Of a DNA stretch of 64,000 nucleotides, positions 12,001-23,057 are shown piece after piece; the stretch's first letter is position 1; each line of letters begins with the position of its first letter. Source of the stretch: Stereum hirsutum FP-91666 SS1. Taxonomy: Eukaryota > Basidiomycota > Agaricomycetes > Russulales > Stereaceae. The stretch spans positions 62,001 through 126,000 of the forward strand of contig NW_006763138.1 in the NCBI RefSeq assembly GCF_000264905.1, read 5' to 3'. The notes under the pieces were generated by a model that worked only from the letters and a program-made list of their open reading frames with translations, was not told the DNA's origin and did not search any database. The translations under genes and the position numbers were made by a program.

Positions 12001-12787
12001 TGTGGTGGTCTATGCTCGAGCTCGAACATGTTGTAAAGGTGTTATCATGGTTTGAATGTGTGACTCGCGCCGGTTAGATGCGACTGCGAGGGAAGCGGGA
12101 GTGCTCTGCGAATCAGAGTAAGACGATCTTGAGCACTAGCAGGTTTGCAAGGATCCACAAGGACCCATAAGCAGGAACCGGAGAACCGCGCACCCACAGC
12201 CGAGGGGGAAATCATGACATCGTTATCTCTCCTCGTATCATATCCATTCACAGTCCTCGTATCCCCATGCACCCACTTTCAAATCGAAGAAGTTTACTCG
12301 TGTGTGACGCGAGTACAGTCGGCAAACGCCCATAGCAGAGCTGAGGTACGAGCAGACGGAACTCCATAGGGGAATTTTGAGTTTCGTGGTTCGACTTTTT
12401 TATGAGATTTCCTATGGGTCAGGGCCGCGGGTGAAGCCAAAGCGTGAGAGCATCCTCGCACGTCAATGTTGTGTTAAAGAGATAGTGCAGGTCTGTCGCA
12501 AGACAGTACGTTCTCTCGTGGCTCGGTACCTGCAGAGCTCTAACCCGCATATGCACCGCGCGAAAGGATTGTGCATCCCCCCAGACATTGATCCATAAAC
12601 GGAGATCTTGGCCTTGCTCTCTTACAGCACCCTCGCGACCGAACAAAACAGGGCTCATTCTAGGATCCCACCGAAATGCAGACCAACGTAGTATGATTTT
12701 AGCTAATTATAGAGTACAAATTGAACGGCACAGAAAAGATTCGCTTGAACGAAATTTAAGAGCTACGAAGAATAAGAAAAACAAACA

Positions 12788-13528
12788 CTAATAACCCCTA
12801 GGTGTACGCGGGACACGGGAAAGACGGACCCTTTCCATCTGAACTCCACCGACAGACCGATTCACATAACTCACGCAGACATTACCCGCCCTCTCCGCGC
12901 CGTCTGAGGATGGTCCCTCAGTGTTTGCCACATAAACGCTCACGACTCCCTGTCCATTCTGATAGAAGTCCCTCTTGATATCAGTAGCGAAATCCTCCAT
13001 ATATTCGATCCAAGAAACTAGCGATTTATCACCTGTTTGATAATTGCGCGGCCGCGGAAGCCACGGCATGAAGATCCTGTCAAAGAAATCTGATCTTATT
13101 ATGGTCCTGAGGGCCCACTTGAGCGACGTGATCTTCAACGTGAGTGGCTCGGCGGCTTGCGTAAGGAGCTTGTCGTGCACCTCTTTGGTGCTTTCCACGT
13201 CCATAGTACGAGCCGTATAGATCCCAAGGACGGTACCATACCCTGGAGGAGGTCGTGCTTCACCGAACCACTCGAAACGTCCTTGCTTGCCATCAACCAC
13301 GCAATATGCCCGCTGAGGCGTCGTCCTTCCAGGCTCGTTGGCTAGAAAGAGAACCTCGCAGACAGCGCCCACGCGGAGGAACAACGATTTCACGCCGAGG
13401 TGTAAGGTTTCGTCTGGAGTCTTCGGTATCGAGCTGTCTCCCCAGATGATTGCGAATTCGAATGGCGTTTTGGTTCTCGTGTTTGTGCTTTCAAAGACAA
13501 CGAGACCGGTCGCTATGCGGGCTGGCAT
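12788..13528 (-). CDS. Unrecognised protein, about 246 aa
   Basis: An uninterrupted frame starting at ATG 13528 (MPARIATGLVVFESTNTR) and ending with TAG at 12788. Codon use and composition look like a real protein. It has a probable globular N-terminal half, with segments such as FEFAIIWGDSSIPK and LFLRVGAVCEVLFLANEPG, and ends in an Arg-rich tail. No signal peptide, membrane segment or known catalytic motif is visible, and I do not recognise the family. An AG acceptor just before the ATG leaves open a 5' exon upstream (13.6-13.9 kb has short frames), so the N-terminus may be incomplete. It is divergent from NTA1, whose ATG is about 1.26 kb away. Confidence 0.5.
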   Translation of the reverse strand: MPARIATGLVVFESTNTRTKTPFEFAIIWGDSSIPKTPDETLHLGVKSLFLRVGAVCEVLFLANEPGRTTPQRAYCVVDGKQGRFEWFGEARPPPGYGTVLGIYTARTMDVESTKEVHDKLLTQAAEPLTLKITSLKWALRTIIRSDFFDRIFMPWLPRPRNYQTGDKSLVSWIEYMEDFATDIKRDFYQNGQGVVSVYVANTEGPSSDGAERAGNVCVSYVNRSVGGVQMERVRLSRVPRTPRGY

Positions 13529-14784
13529 GACGGGCACTGTCGTCCGTACGTGCTGTCAGCTACTAGTATAGGATGAGGAAATATTAACGTAGGAAGACGC
13601 ACAGTATGATATTTTATGTCTTTTCGGAGGGGGGTGTGAGAAGTCGCGATGGGAAAAGTGGCCCTACAGACGAAAAAGATATGAGTATGAAGACCGGCAG
13701 AGAGCTCAATTGAGACGTACAAGAGAATGGAGTTGTGCAGGAGCGATGGATAGAGGGAGCAGCTATCCATGGGCCTTTATATATATGATTCCACAAAAAG
13801 GCCCAAGCAACACGAGGTCCGTCGACCCATAGTGCCAGTGGATTGTTATCATAGTAGTAGGCTGCAAAGACGTCTTGAGACCGATCGGCATACCCAGACA
13901 ATGCGAGATCTGCGTGACCTTACACAAAGGGCAATAGCTTTGTGAGTTTCCGTATTGGCAATCCTGGCCTAGAACAAACGCTTGTTCCTTTTTCGGCGAT
14001 GCTTCGCGTGGCCCACTAGAGGATTCCGCCGAGACAGGCCATGACTGCGGAATCTACAAAGCGATGCAGACCTGCCGCATTATCTCCTCGATGGTCGAAC
14101 TGCAGAAAAAAATCAGGGGGCCTTGAGCAACTGCCAGAAGACAAAGACTTCTTCCGAGTCTTTACAGTAGCATCGAGACTCGGAACTTGAACATGAGCCG
14201 GGAATGGCCATGATGGCGCAAAAAGCCAAACTAATTGACAAGGAAAACTAATGGCCAGTGGTCATGATGACAATGGGCGCGGAGGAGGTTGCTAGCTACG
14301 AGCTTTGTACGTGCTGCCCGCGTCGTGCTCTCCGCGTGTCTTCTCGCTTTTCCAGGTACAAATACATCCAAATAAGAGTGTCGCTTGCCGGCGAGTCACT
14401 CGGCCCCGGTTCACTGCCACTCCCGAGCTCCGAGTTGTGTGTCCGAGTGTGTTTACGTAAGGCATAGGCCTCATTAGGCGAACATCATCTACTTATCTTG
14501 AGAGTCGGGCTAACTTACCACAGTACTCTAACTGAACCTGCGTATACTTTTGCTGCGGGTGTCTTGTTATTGAAACCAGGCAACAATTTCGTGTGGCGGC
14601 TGCATCCTTGCTACATCCGGTATACTTATCTACCGGATACTAGTAAAGCCTTTTCGGCTGGTTACTCATCTTGAAGTTCAAATTCAACCCCGCGCACAGC
14701 ACCAGCCTCCTTGGTAGGCTGGCGCGTCGATCATCGCGACACTATAGCTATCGTCCTCTTATCCCCCCCTCTGTTCTTAAGCTA
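13529..14784. other. Divergent intergenic region
   Basis: This lies between the unrecognised minus-strand gene and NTA1. It contains short frames only. TATATATA-like sequence near 13778-13786 could serve the minus-strand gene. It may hold an extra 5' exon of that gene; otherwise nothing was seen. Confidence 0.4.
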
Positions 14785-16071
14785 ATGCCGGAGAGAGATA
14801 CCCCAAGGCTCCGGATCGGTGTCGTGCAGTTTGCCCCTGAAGTAAGATCGTGTTGTCTGAACGCTTTGTGCATTTGCTGATGGAAATATCGATGATATCA
14901 TTATCGGAACTGAAGATCGGGCAGGTTCAACACAATATAGAGAAGGCTCGCCTGCTATGTGCACGGTGAGCATGGCCCTGGACTCACTCGTCTTCAGGGC
15001 CGACGCCAAGGTGGTCCCTTGCTTGAAGCTTACAAAACTATCCAGAATTCAACCGCACTCACTGGACCTGCTTTGCCTTCCTGAGATGATCCTAACTGGT
15101 AGGCCCAGTCTACTTTATCATGCAGTGCCTGCTTCTCTTTCTTATCCTTACTACGACTGCTTCACAGGATACAACTTCTCCGGTGCCACAGCTATCTCCC
15201 CTTTCCTAGAGAAGCCGTATTCCGGGCCCACCTCGACGTTCTGCTCGCAGCTTGCACAACAGCTGAATTGCCATGTCACCGCAGGCTATCCCGAGAAACT
15301 TGAAACACACGAGGTTGGCAAGCGGAAGGACGATAAGGGAAACGACGTCGACATTGTTGGAGCGAATAGCGCGCTGCTCTATGGTCCTGATGGCCAGCCA
15401 ATCGGGAACTATCGCAAGACGAATCTCTTCGAGACTGATCGAACATGGGCAAAAGAAGGTAGTTGTGTTTCTATTACCTATCTAATCAAATATGAAGTAG
15501 CTAACGTTCTTCATCCTGACAAGGTTCCGGCTTCGTCTCGTACAGGCTCCCTGTGCCATTGAACACGTTGAGCACGGCCATCTGCATGGACCTAAACCCT
15601 TTCCCTCCCAACGATTGGCGACTCGAGGATGGTCCATACGAAGTAGCAGAGTACTGCACGACCAACAGGGTCAACGTTCTCATCCTGTTGAACGCCTGGT
15701 TGGATCCAGGCGACGGAGACGAGGAAGACGCTGAGGAGCCGTCGTGGTCGACTGTGAATTATTGGGCAGCTAGGTTACGACCATTCTGGACGGAGTCAAC
15801 GTCAGTGAATGCACCGGAGCAGATGCAAGGTCAATCGGAGCCCGATAGAACCATCGTGGTAATCTGTAATCGGTGCGGAGAAGAGAATGGTGGGTTGTGC
15901 CACTTTTTGCACAATAGGCGGGCGATACTGACCTTGACCTTATCAATGGCAGGAAAAACTTTTGCTGGGAGCTCTGCGATCTTTGACTTTCATCGAGGAC
16001 GCGGCCGACCTACTCTACACGATGCGCCGATGGGCAGAGCAGAGGAGGGCATCCGCACATGGACTGTCTGA
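14785..16071 (+). CDS. NTA1: Protein N-terminal amidase (nitrilase superfamily)
   Basis: Six exons (14785-14841, 14916-14965, 15046-15098, 15168-15458, 15524-15889, 15953-16071) join in phase to give 311 residues. The ATG at 14785 is preferred because the family starts almost directly with the first strand (here LRIGVVQFAPE); an upstream in-frame ATG at 14671 would add an unlikely basic leader. The nitrilase catalytic triad is visible: Glu in LLCLPEMILTG (about residue 49), Lys in NYRKTNLFETD (about 137) and Cys in TAICMDLNPF (about 170). The C-terminal GKTFAGSSAIF is also conserved. Known role: deamidates N-terminal Asn and Gln to Asp and Glu, feeding the Arg/N-degron pathway. All five introns are 63-80 bp GT..AG. 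It is convergent with the RecQ gene (171 bp between stops). Confidence 0.93.
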
Positions 16072-16242
16072 TGCTCAGCTCACTCTGCCCTAAATAAAGT
16101 CGTCGAATCTGTTCACCCAGCTGAGTTACGACTGCGTGAGCAGCCTTGCCGTGTAAAAAGATAGTATTCCATGGATACAATATAAATACACTTGGAGCAC
16201 TGGGTATAGTCATATATATACAGGATAAGAGTACTTGATCCA

Positions 16243-19200
16243 TCACTTACCCGAAGACTTCGAGGACTTGCACGTCCTACGAAGCATCGCCACCACATCC
16301 CTCGCGTCTTCAAAATCCTCACCACCGCTGGCAGACCAAGCATCCACTTGCACCAGCTGCTTCACAGTGGCGACTTGCGACCGTGCACGGGTCTGATATC
16401 CCTCTTTCGTGGTGCTGAACGAATGCACTTGAAACTCTAGCTCTTGGGCAGCATCCGAAAGTACAGCGTTCCTAGTACGTCAAAGAATCGAGATTAACTC
16501 AGTCCCATCGATTTTGTTGAGATGTACCTTCTCGTCTCCTTAGCGGTCTTCATTCTGAGCTTCTCCCACAATTCCGCTTTGGCAAAGGCCTTGTGCAATG
16601 CACGACGTATCGAGGTGAATGTCTCATCCCGAAGAGATTTCTTCACCAAGGAAGATTAGTCGGTCTCACAACATCGAGATAGGCTGGTTGACGTACGGGA
16701 ATCTTCTGCGAGAATGATACATCCAAATCGACCTCGTCGTCGGGTAGCTTGATGGGCGACGCTACATCAAATGTTAGAGACCTTCCAACGTGTGAACGAA
16801 AGCTAGGCATCGGACTTACAGCTTGGAGCCGCGTCCTCTGTTAACGAAGCCCGACTACTATCTCTTCGCTTACTTCGCCGTCGTGGAGAGGCCTCCTCAT
16901 CAGTCTGGACTTTGGCAGCGTCCGGCTCTTGCTTGATTGTATCGAGGGTTTCGTCTGCATGATCGGGTGGGTCAGACCCGGCCGCTTCGCTAGGTGTCTT
17001 GAAAGGGGTCTTGAAAGGCACTTTGAACCCCGTGGCAGCCTGCTTTGGCTTTCTCAAAGATGGCCCTATTCGGTGGCCAGTAAATATCAGCTTGTAACTC
17101 GTGAATGAACATAACGTACTGGCACCATTTGTAGCCGCAGAGTAGTCGATCTTTTGCCGCTTGGCCGGATCACCTTCGCTCCCCGTCGCAGTGGAGTTGG
17201 AAGACCCGCTAGCAGTCCGCTTCAATCCCTGGGCACGGGAGCGTAATATGCCTGGGCCCACGTAGTTCGTCTTCGCACCGTACGAGAGAATCGTCGACCC
17301 TGCGCTCGGTACAGAAGGGTAATTCTTTGCACTAGAGTGTTTAGTGGTGTCTTTCGATTCGGACCGTAGGGGTTTCGACCCAGATGCTGCTGCGTTTGGT
17401 AGTAGCGGTGGTGGGACAGCCCGAAGAGCTCGAACTCGATGTACGGGATAGGAATCGTCTTCTTCGACTGAGTGGCGGAGGAGTTTGGCCGATTGTGTGG
17501 CGACTTGTTCGTGTGAAGAGAGAGCCTCCCGTCGCTTCTTTGTCTTCTCGGGGTATTTACACACCTTTGAAAAGAAGAAACCGAGAGATCAACAGCTAAA
17601 CGCAAGGATCAGATTGGAGAGGGGAATGCACGTACGTCACACATTCCATCGCAGAAGGTCTTCACAAGCTCGGTATCGTTCGCGTCGATGACTTCGCCAA
17701 AATATCTGCATATCAACTACACAGCTCTGAGTCAGTCTTTGAACGGGAGCCACCAGAAGCGACAGAATTCACCAGATGTCGACAGATATCAACGTTCTCG
17801 GCGAACTTGATTAGCTGCGGTATCAAGTTAGTATACTGTTACATCTTCAAAGGGAGTTGTGGGACAACATACGGAGCCCAGACTATTGACGGCCCGTTGA
17901 CTCGGAGGAGGAGCGTGGGCAGATTCTGCCGTGATTTGACGAACGCTCTGGGACTTTGCCACAAGACTTTTCACACGGAGCGCGTCCTCTCTGGCTAAGA
18001 GGCTGTCAGTGATTTGTCCTCACTAGAGACATCGATATACTCACAGAAATAAAGGACGCATTTCGCGGCCTGTACAGTGCCAAGGGTAGTAAGTATAGAG
18101 GAAGTGAGGGTGAAGCTCTTCTCACATACCAAATCGTCTCTTCCCGCTCGTCCTGCAAGAGTGATGAGCAAACCGAACAGAACATCATATCGAGTGCCCA
18201 GGCTTACCTGTTTCTTGGTAATACCCTGCAGTTTTGATCAGTCTATGCTCATTTGAGGGGATAACAATACTTACCTTCGAAGCTCTTGGGCAGGTCAAAG
18301 TGAATGATATACCTATATAAAGACCAATCAATCAGTATTGCACATACAAATTAACAACTTGTATGCAGGGATGTACCGAACGTCACTCTTATCAATGCCT
18401 ATCATCGTGCAGTGTCAGGCTTGAAGACCAGAGAGAATGACCTTCACTCACCCATTCCGAAAGCAATTGTGGCACAGACCTGCCAATGAGTCGATAGGTG
18501 AGCTACGAAGGGGTGACAACCACATCGACCGTGACTTACGATATCTATACCTTCTTCACCGTCTCCGCCCTTGAGCCAATCCGTCAAAGTCTTGTCAAGG
18601 GCATCGGGTCTAGGAAATTGTGCTCAGCAAACCCTCTAGACTCGATATGCAGTGGCTTGAGCATAAATCAAGACATACTTGATCCCCTTATGATAAGGCT
18701 TCGAATTCAGCCCTCTTCCTCGTAGGAAGTGTGATAGTTCGTTGCAAGTAGCACGAGTGCGGCAATATACGATCCCAGACGATGGCCTATTGCGTCGTCG
18801 ATGTAGGCTGCTGATGTAGCTGAAGACATCTTCCATCTGAACCATCGTATCATTCGAAGCGTGATATCTAACCTATGAGAATGAGCCGAGACGATCACCG
18901 ATGAGCCACAAGTCTAAGTCTGAATTCACGGCGAAGGGGAACATAAGTTAGGACTTACTTCGTAGAAGAGGTTCGACCTGTTGAACGGATGTACGAGCTT
19001 GCAATGATCCTCAGACATTCTCAAGCTCTTAATAATGTCATCCTGAACCCTAAGAATTATCATGCGATGAGCAGAGTAAGAGGAAAATCTATGAAGGGAC
19101 ATACGTCGGTGTGGCACTGGCAGTGAGTGCCATGATGGGTACGCCCGGAAACTTCCTGCGAAATGCCCCAAGCTGGCGATATTCTGCTCGGAAGTCGTGT

Positions 19201-20377
19201 CCCCATTCCTGTAAGGTTTGTCGCAATTTGTTAAACACCACTATTACACCTTACTTAGATAGAGATTTCTACCGAGATACAATGGGCCTGTGGCACGCAA
19301 GAGAACTATGATGAGGAAGGACCATATGCAAGAGTGACATCCAAGCTCACCTCGTCTACGACCAAGCGGTTCAAATTATTCGCCTCGTACACAACAGTTA
19401 ACAGTCTGTGGATCTCTCCGGTACTAAGTCTCTCCGGTGTAACTGGTTGATGTATCGCTCAGATACCTCGGACGATGAGACAAGTGAGACTTCACTCACT
19501 GTAAAGCAACCTGTTGGAAGGCTCCCCAGACGACAAATCCTCTTTGATCTTCATTACGTTCGCGCGTCAGCAAGAGACGAGCGATCCGAGTTTGAGATGT
19601 AGGTAGTGCTAACCTCATCCTGCTCTAGCCGAGAGACATCCGAGGATAATGCTGCCACACGGACATGGTTCTGGCGCAGCCGTGCGACCTCTGCAACGAC
19701 GAGGTGAGTCACCAGTAGGATGTTAGGTCTTTGAAAGGCTCACGGTTCTTGATCAGGGCTTTGGAGACGAGATGGATCTAGTTAGACTGTGGCCAAGCAT
19801 GCATCGAAATGACATTCATACCGAGTAGCGGGGATACAACGATAGTAAGACCTTCCTACAAATAAAATAGGGTCAGCGGTCAGCGGCCAGTAAATTGAAT
19901 GGAAGACCACTCTTACATCCTGGGCTAGTGCTGGGACTTGGAAGCAGATGCTCTGGAGAATACGAATCAGGGATAGGGTCATAACAATCGGTCATATGCA
20001 CAGAGAAATATACCTTCCCCATGCCAGTAGGTGCCACCACGAGGACATCTCGTCCTTCAGAGGATTTTACTGTCAGTGCACATGAACCAAGGGCTGGACT
20101 AGGGTGACTGACCTGACGCAGCAGCCTCAAATATCTCCTTCTGTTTGCCCTTGTAATCCTCATGGCCGAAGACTGTGGCGCAGGCGATTCAGCATTCAGT
20201 ATGAGTGAGAACCAGAATCCCTGGTACACTGGTCCAGCTTACCATCTTTCAGAACACTATGTCCCGACAAGGGATAAGTCAAGATACTTTGAGCCAAACC
20301 CTGCAAGCTCTGTGGACTCACTGTAGACAATCGTCGAGAGTGAATTTGCCGGTCAAATCACTACCGTCGTCGGCCAT
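16243..20377 (-). CDS. RecQ-family ATP-dependent DNA helicase
   Basis: I can trace about 29 exons from ATG 20377 to a TGA at 16243, giving roughly 814 residues. Helicase motifs appear in order: APTGMGKSICFQ (Walker A, about residue 51), LLYITPERL, VVDEAHCISEWGHDFR (DEAH box, about 157), LTASATP (motif III), [23 protein letters not shown] (motif V) and YYQETGRAGRDD (motif VI, about 347). A zinc-binding segment follows: [12 protein letters not shown], then CDGMCDVC. The C-terminal third is polar and Lys/Arg-rich, with likely nuclear localisation signals ([17 protein letters not shown]) and a repeated PFKTPFKTP. It ends in a helical region starting DVSFSQKIP. Known role: 3'-5' unwinding of replication and recombination intermediates. 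No HRDC domain was recognised. Many exons are very short (14, 15, 18 and 23 nt), so automatic models are likely wrong. Splice sites were inferred by conserved motif and phase. Confidence 0.9.
19273..19287 (-). other. 15-nt exon of the RecQ gene encoding Ala-His-Cys-Ile-Ser
   Basis: The DEAH motif is split: the preceding exon ends with ...VVDE and this five-codon exon gives AHCIS before EWGHDF in the next. Flanks are AG on the left and GTAGAA on the right (minus strand). Skipping it would keep the frame but delete half of the ATPase motif. Confidence 0.85.
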
Positions 20378-20835
20378 ACGAAGCCGCACAAGTGGGTTGT
20401 CCAAGAGTTCAAAACGATATTATTGAAATGTGACAGAATAAGCTTGATATATGCGTAGTAGGCCTTCAAAGACGGATTCGATGGTGGTGAAAGGGCGGAA
20501 GAAACGCCTAAGACGAACTTGCCGGCGGCGACAGCAGACAGACACCGCGTCGCGACAATCACATGACTGTGGGCCACGTGGAGTGCCACCCAAGTGGCCC
20601 AATCATCGGTAGTTTCCCCCCCGTTCTTCTACACACCACGCCATGTCTTTGGGTACAAAAAGATCAACAGTACTGTAGCATCAGTGATGCAAGTAGCACG
20701 TAGGCTCCGTATTCCGGTATGGTAGCTACAATGTGATGGGACTTCTCCGACTCTGGTCTCTAGATACACCACCAGAACATACACTCTTCCGCATCTACCT
20801 ATTCATACGGCTCTAGCAAATACATGTAACGATGA
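20378..20835. other. Intergenic region between RecQ and mtnB
   Basis: This 458-bp stretch holds the 5' flank of the RecQ gene and the 3' flank of the dehydratase gene, which lie in tandem on the minus strand. No further gene, repeat or RNA was seen. Confidence 0.4.
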
Positions 20836-21936
20836 TCACGCCGACTTAGGTCCAGTCGGTATACCAGCCAGACGCAACTTGACTGCAAGCTCGAACAAGT
20901 AGTCGAGGCACTGTAGAAGACGTTAGAACTTGAATAGCAAATGGCAGACAATTCATCAGGATACTGACCTCAGTCTGCGTTTTCGCCTTCTCCCAGTCGC
21001 TCCCTAAAGTTGGAGAGATTAGATCCACCAGAGACATAGTGAGAATGTCATTCTTGCATGTGCAACGTACCCCAAACATAGACGCCATGTCTACGAACAA
21101 GGATGCCAGCGGCCTCCGGATACTTGACCATGGCTTCAGCCATGCTATCCTTGAGATCTTCCTCGTTTGGAGTGTTCTCTATGATAGGAACGACAAGCGT
21201 ATCGAGATAGGAGAGCGCTTTTCCGGTTCCACCGATACGGACACCTTTGATCATCTATTGGCCGACATCAGAACTGGACGAACCTTCCTCGGAGGTTCGC
21301 AAGAAGACCTACCTCCTACATCGCAGAAGACCAAGTTTAGCGGACATATATACAAACGTGGTAGTGAGCACGCTACGCAGAACCCTCGTACGCAAAAGAA
21401 CACAAACCTGGTGCGAGATGGTGAATACATCACCTGACCACATCAATGTCGCCATAACCGCGTTTTGAGAGTGGGTATGTATACAGCTCCCTGCGTCCCT
21501 CAAATCGAAGGCATTCCAAAACAACGGGGTGCAGGCAGATTCTTTGAGGTTGACTGTGGGTTTGCGCAGGAAGATTTTGTCCCCGGTTGTAGTGAGCGTT
21601 TGTGGGTATGGAAGGACGAAGATATGCGTAGGTTCGATGCGCTCTTTTTGGACACCCGAGGGCGCAATGTATACCTTATCACTGAAACGCAGGGTCGTCG
21701 TAAAAATACGGACGGAATGGTAGAAGATATAGAACACACCCATATCGGATAGTGATCCCGCCACCAGTACCCGTTACCCAACCAAGGTGATAAAATCCTC
21801 TACAGAGTTCGGGGATCAGGTTCGCGGGCTAAGTCTGATGGTCAGTGGCGGCGAAGAGAACCTGACAAGGGAGATGGGCTCTTGCATGAAGAGGGTCGGT
21901 AGAGGTGATAAGAGCATCGGCTGGAGAGGTCGACAT
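20836..21936 (-). CDS. MDE1: Methylthioribulose-1-phosphate dehydratase (MtnB/Mde1/APIP)
   Basis: Seven exons: 21936-21886, 21828-21740, 21681-21408, 21315-21313, 21254-21071, 21003-20969 and 20910-20836, giving 236 residues. Family signatures are intact: [41 protein letters not shown], the zinc-binding [16 protein letters not shown]-like [26 protein letters not shown] and [11 protein letters not shown]. Known role: dehydration of 5-methylthioribulose-1-phosphate in the cytosolic methionine salvage pathway. Two junctions are unusual. Intron 1 (21829-21885, 57 bp) must use a GC donor (GCAAGA), because the only GT alternative leaves a 33-nt intron and eight extra residues. The Glu of HQEMIKG comes from a 3-nt exon. 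The leader contains an upstream ATG frame starting at 22160. Confidence in the identity is very high. Confidence 0.95.
21313..21315 (-). other. 3-nt microexon (GAG) in the mtnB gene
   Basis: The conserved family segment is H-Q-E-M-I-K-G. The upstream exon ends HQ and the downstream exon begins MIKG. Between them a lone GAG is flanked by GATGTAG before and GTAGGT after (minus strand). Resulting introns are 92 and 58 bp, both normal sizes. Confidence 0.75.
21829..21885 (-). other. GC-AG intron in mtnB
   Basis: 57-bp intron with donor GCAAGA and acceptor CTTAG. Using it joins TSTDPLH directly to PANLIPELC, the usual fungal arrangement. The nearby GT would give a 33-nt intron, below the usual fungal minimum. 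Confidence 0.75.
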
Positions 21937-22655
21937 GATATAAGAACGGGAGGAGAGAACAGGCACTGGTGGTGGTTCGAGAACAAGGAGTATCCGCGAA
22001 TATTGGCCGCTCGCCACAAAGTTGGACAGCGATCTTTTGTTAGATAAGATAACCCGCAGGTCAGCGAGCCGAAGTAAACGGTTACAAAAATAACCTTTGC
22101 ACGGAGTTCGAATTCTCTCTTGAACTCTTCCCACCGTGAGGACTTGTCGAAATCCTCCATGGGATATGATCCCGCACAAGCGCCCTATAGTTAAAGACGG
22201 TTCTATATCTGACAATCTTTCTGCGATTATTCTTCAAGCGTCAACGTTCCTTCTGAATCATCTTGTATACATACGGTAACATACCCAGCTATGGACTCAT
22301 AGGCAAGCGCTCGCAATCCCGGTGAACGGCGACGACACCTCACTGCGGGTCCAACAGCGTCCGTCCAGCGCTTAGATCAGATTCAACGGAACTGCAGTCA
22401 AAATCGTAACAAACCCCTCACGCTCGGCTCCAAACATTCTCGAGTTGGCGGGCAAAGAAATGACCCAGCCTGCTGTACCACCGAGATCTTCCTGACCCCC
22501 AAAGGAGCTCAAAACCTTGTCCGGTGACAATGACTCTCTTTTTCCGTCAATTGACGCTCTCAGCAACGCTGAACGCTCCAGCATCAAGCACACGCATACT
22601 GCATGTCGATATCGTGCCACGACACAAGAAGCGCACACTCGATTCGGCGGACCTT
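21937..22655. other. Leader of mtnB and flank with uncertain frames
   Basis: Upstream of the mtnB ATG is an ATG-initiated acidic/basic frame at 22160 (MEDFDKSSRWEEFKREF...) followed by a good GT donor, possibly a spliced uORF. At 22638-22372 (minus) is an open frame ending in VPLNLI; its relation to the frame at 23057-22656 is unclear. No known family. Confidence 0.35.
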
Positions 22656-23057
22656 TTACCTGCCCAAACTGGGCGTTGCCGCAGTGCTCAAGTACATAAA
22701 GACATCACTCTCATTTTTCTCCTGGGCAAGTTCTGCCATCACCGTTGGCATTGATGTAAGCTTCCCTCGGTAAGCGCGCCTTCCCGGGGTGAGTAAGTAA
22801 TTCCTGTTTGATATCTTACGAACTTGAACGGATTCCCAGGAAGACGGCCTCCTTCCTAGGCTGCAAGTTCGTACGATGAAATACCCCTGGGAAGGCCACA
22901 GTGGCGAGACTGCGGGCATGGGGACTCTCGTTGCAGTAAACTCTATTTGCTGGTGCGCACGTAGGAGGATGCTGTTCGGCAGCAGGTTGGCTTCTAGGTC
23001 ATGGTGAGGGAAGGAAGGGAAGGTGATATCATGAGGCAGCTGCCCCATGAGGGACAA
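22656..23057 (-). CDS. Doubtful ORF, about 130 aa
   Basis: An open minus-strand frame containing LPHDITFPSFPHHDLEANLL and HQQIEFTATRVPMPAV, ending in TAA at 22656. It could be an exon of a gene reaching from about 23226 to 22372. A GTATGT donor near 23092 (minus) and the GCAG acceptor before LPHD would give an in-phase upstream exon. No domain is recognised and I could not build a complete model. Confidence 0.25.
   Translation of the reverse strand: MSLMGQLPHDITFPSFPHHDLEANLLPNSILLRAHQQIEFTATRVPMPAVSPLWPSQGYFIVRTCSLGRRPSSWESVQVRKISNRNYLLTPGRRAYRGKLTSMPTVMAELAQEKNESDVFMYLSTAATPSLGR

Larger units (their letters stand above)
7304..12787. other. 5.5-kb gene-poor region
   Basis: No gene could be supported. 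About 7310-8560 is C/T-rich on the + strand and lies upstream of the AMPK beta start. A 57-codon frame (8438-8608, good ATG context) is the only small candidate and has no family match. TATATAAA occurs at 8692-8699. A G-rich tandem repeat sits at 9042-9068. From 9.4 to 12.6 kb frames are short and look random, with a few weakly similar dispersed segments (around 11003-11036 and 11538-11564). Possibly decayed gene or repeat DNA. Confidence 0.5.

Noticed and set aside
14671..14784. Upstream in-frame ATG as the start of NTA1
   Set aside because: Adds a basic 38-residue leader not typical of the family, whose first strand begins right after the start; a mitochondrial form cannot be fully excluded.
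21828..21936. 33-nt GT..AG intron as the first mtnB intron
   Set aside because: Too short and adds eight residues absent from the family; the GC-AG option fits the protein better.
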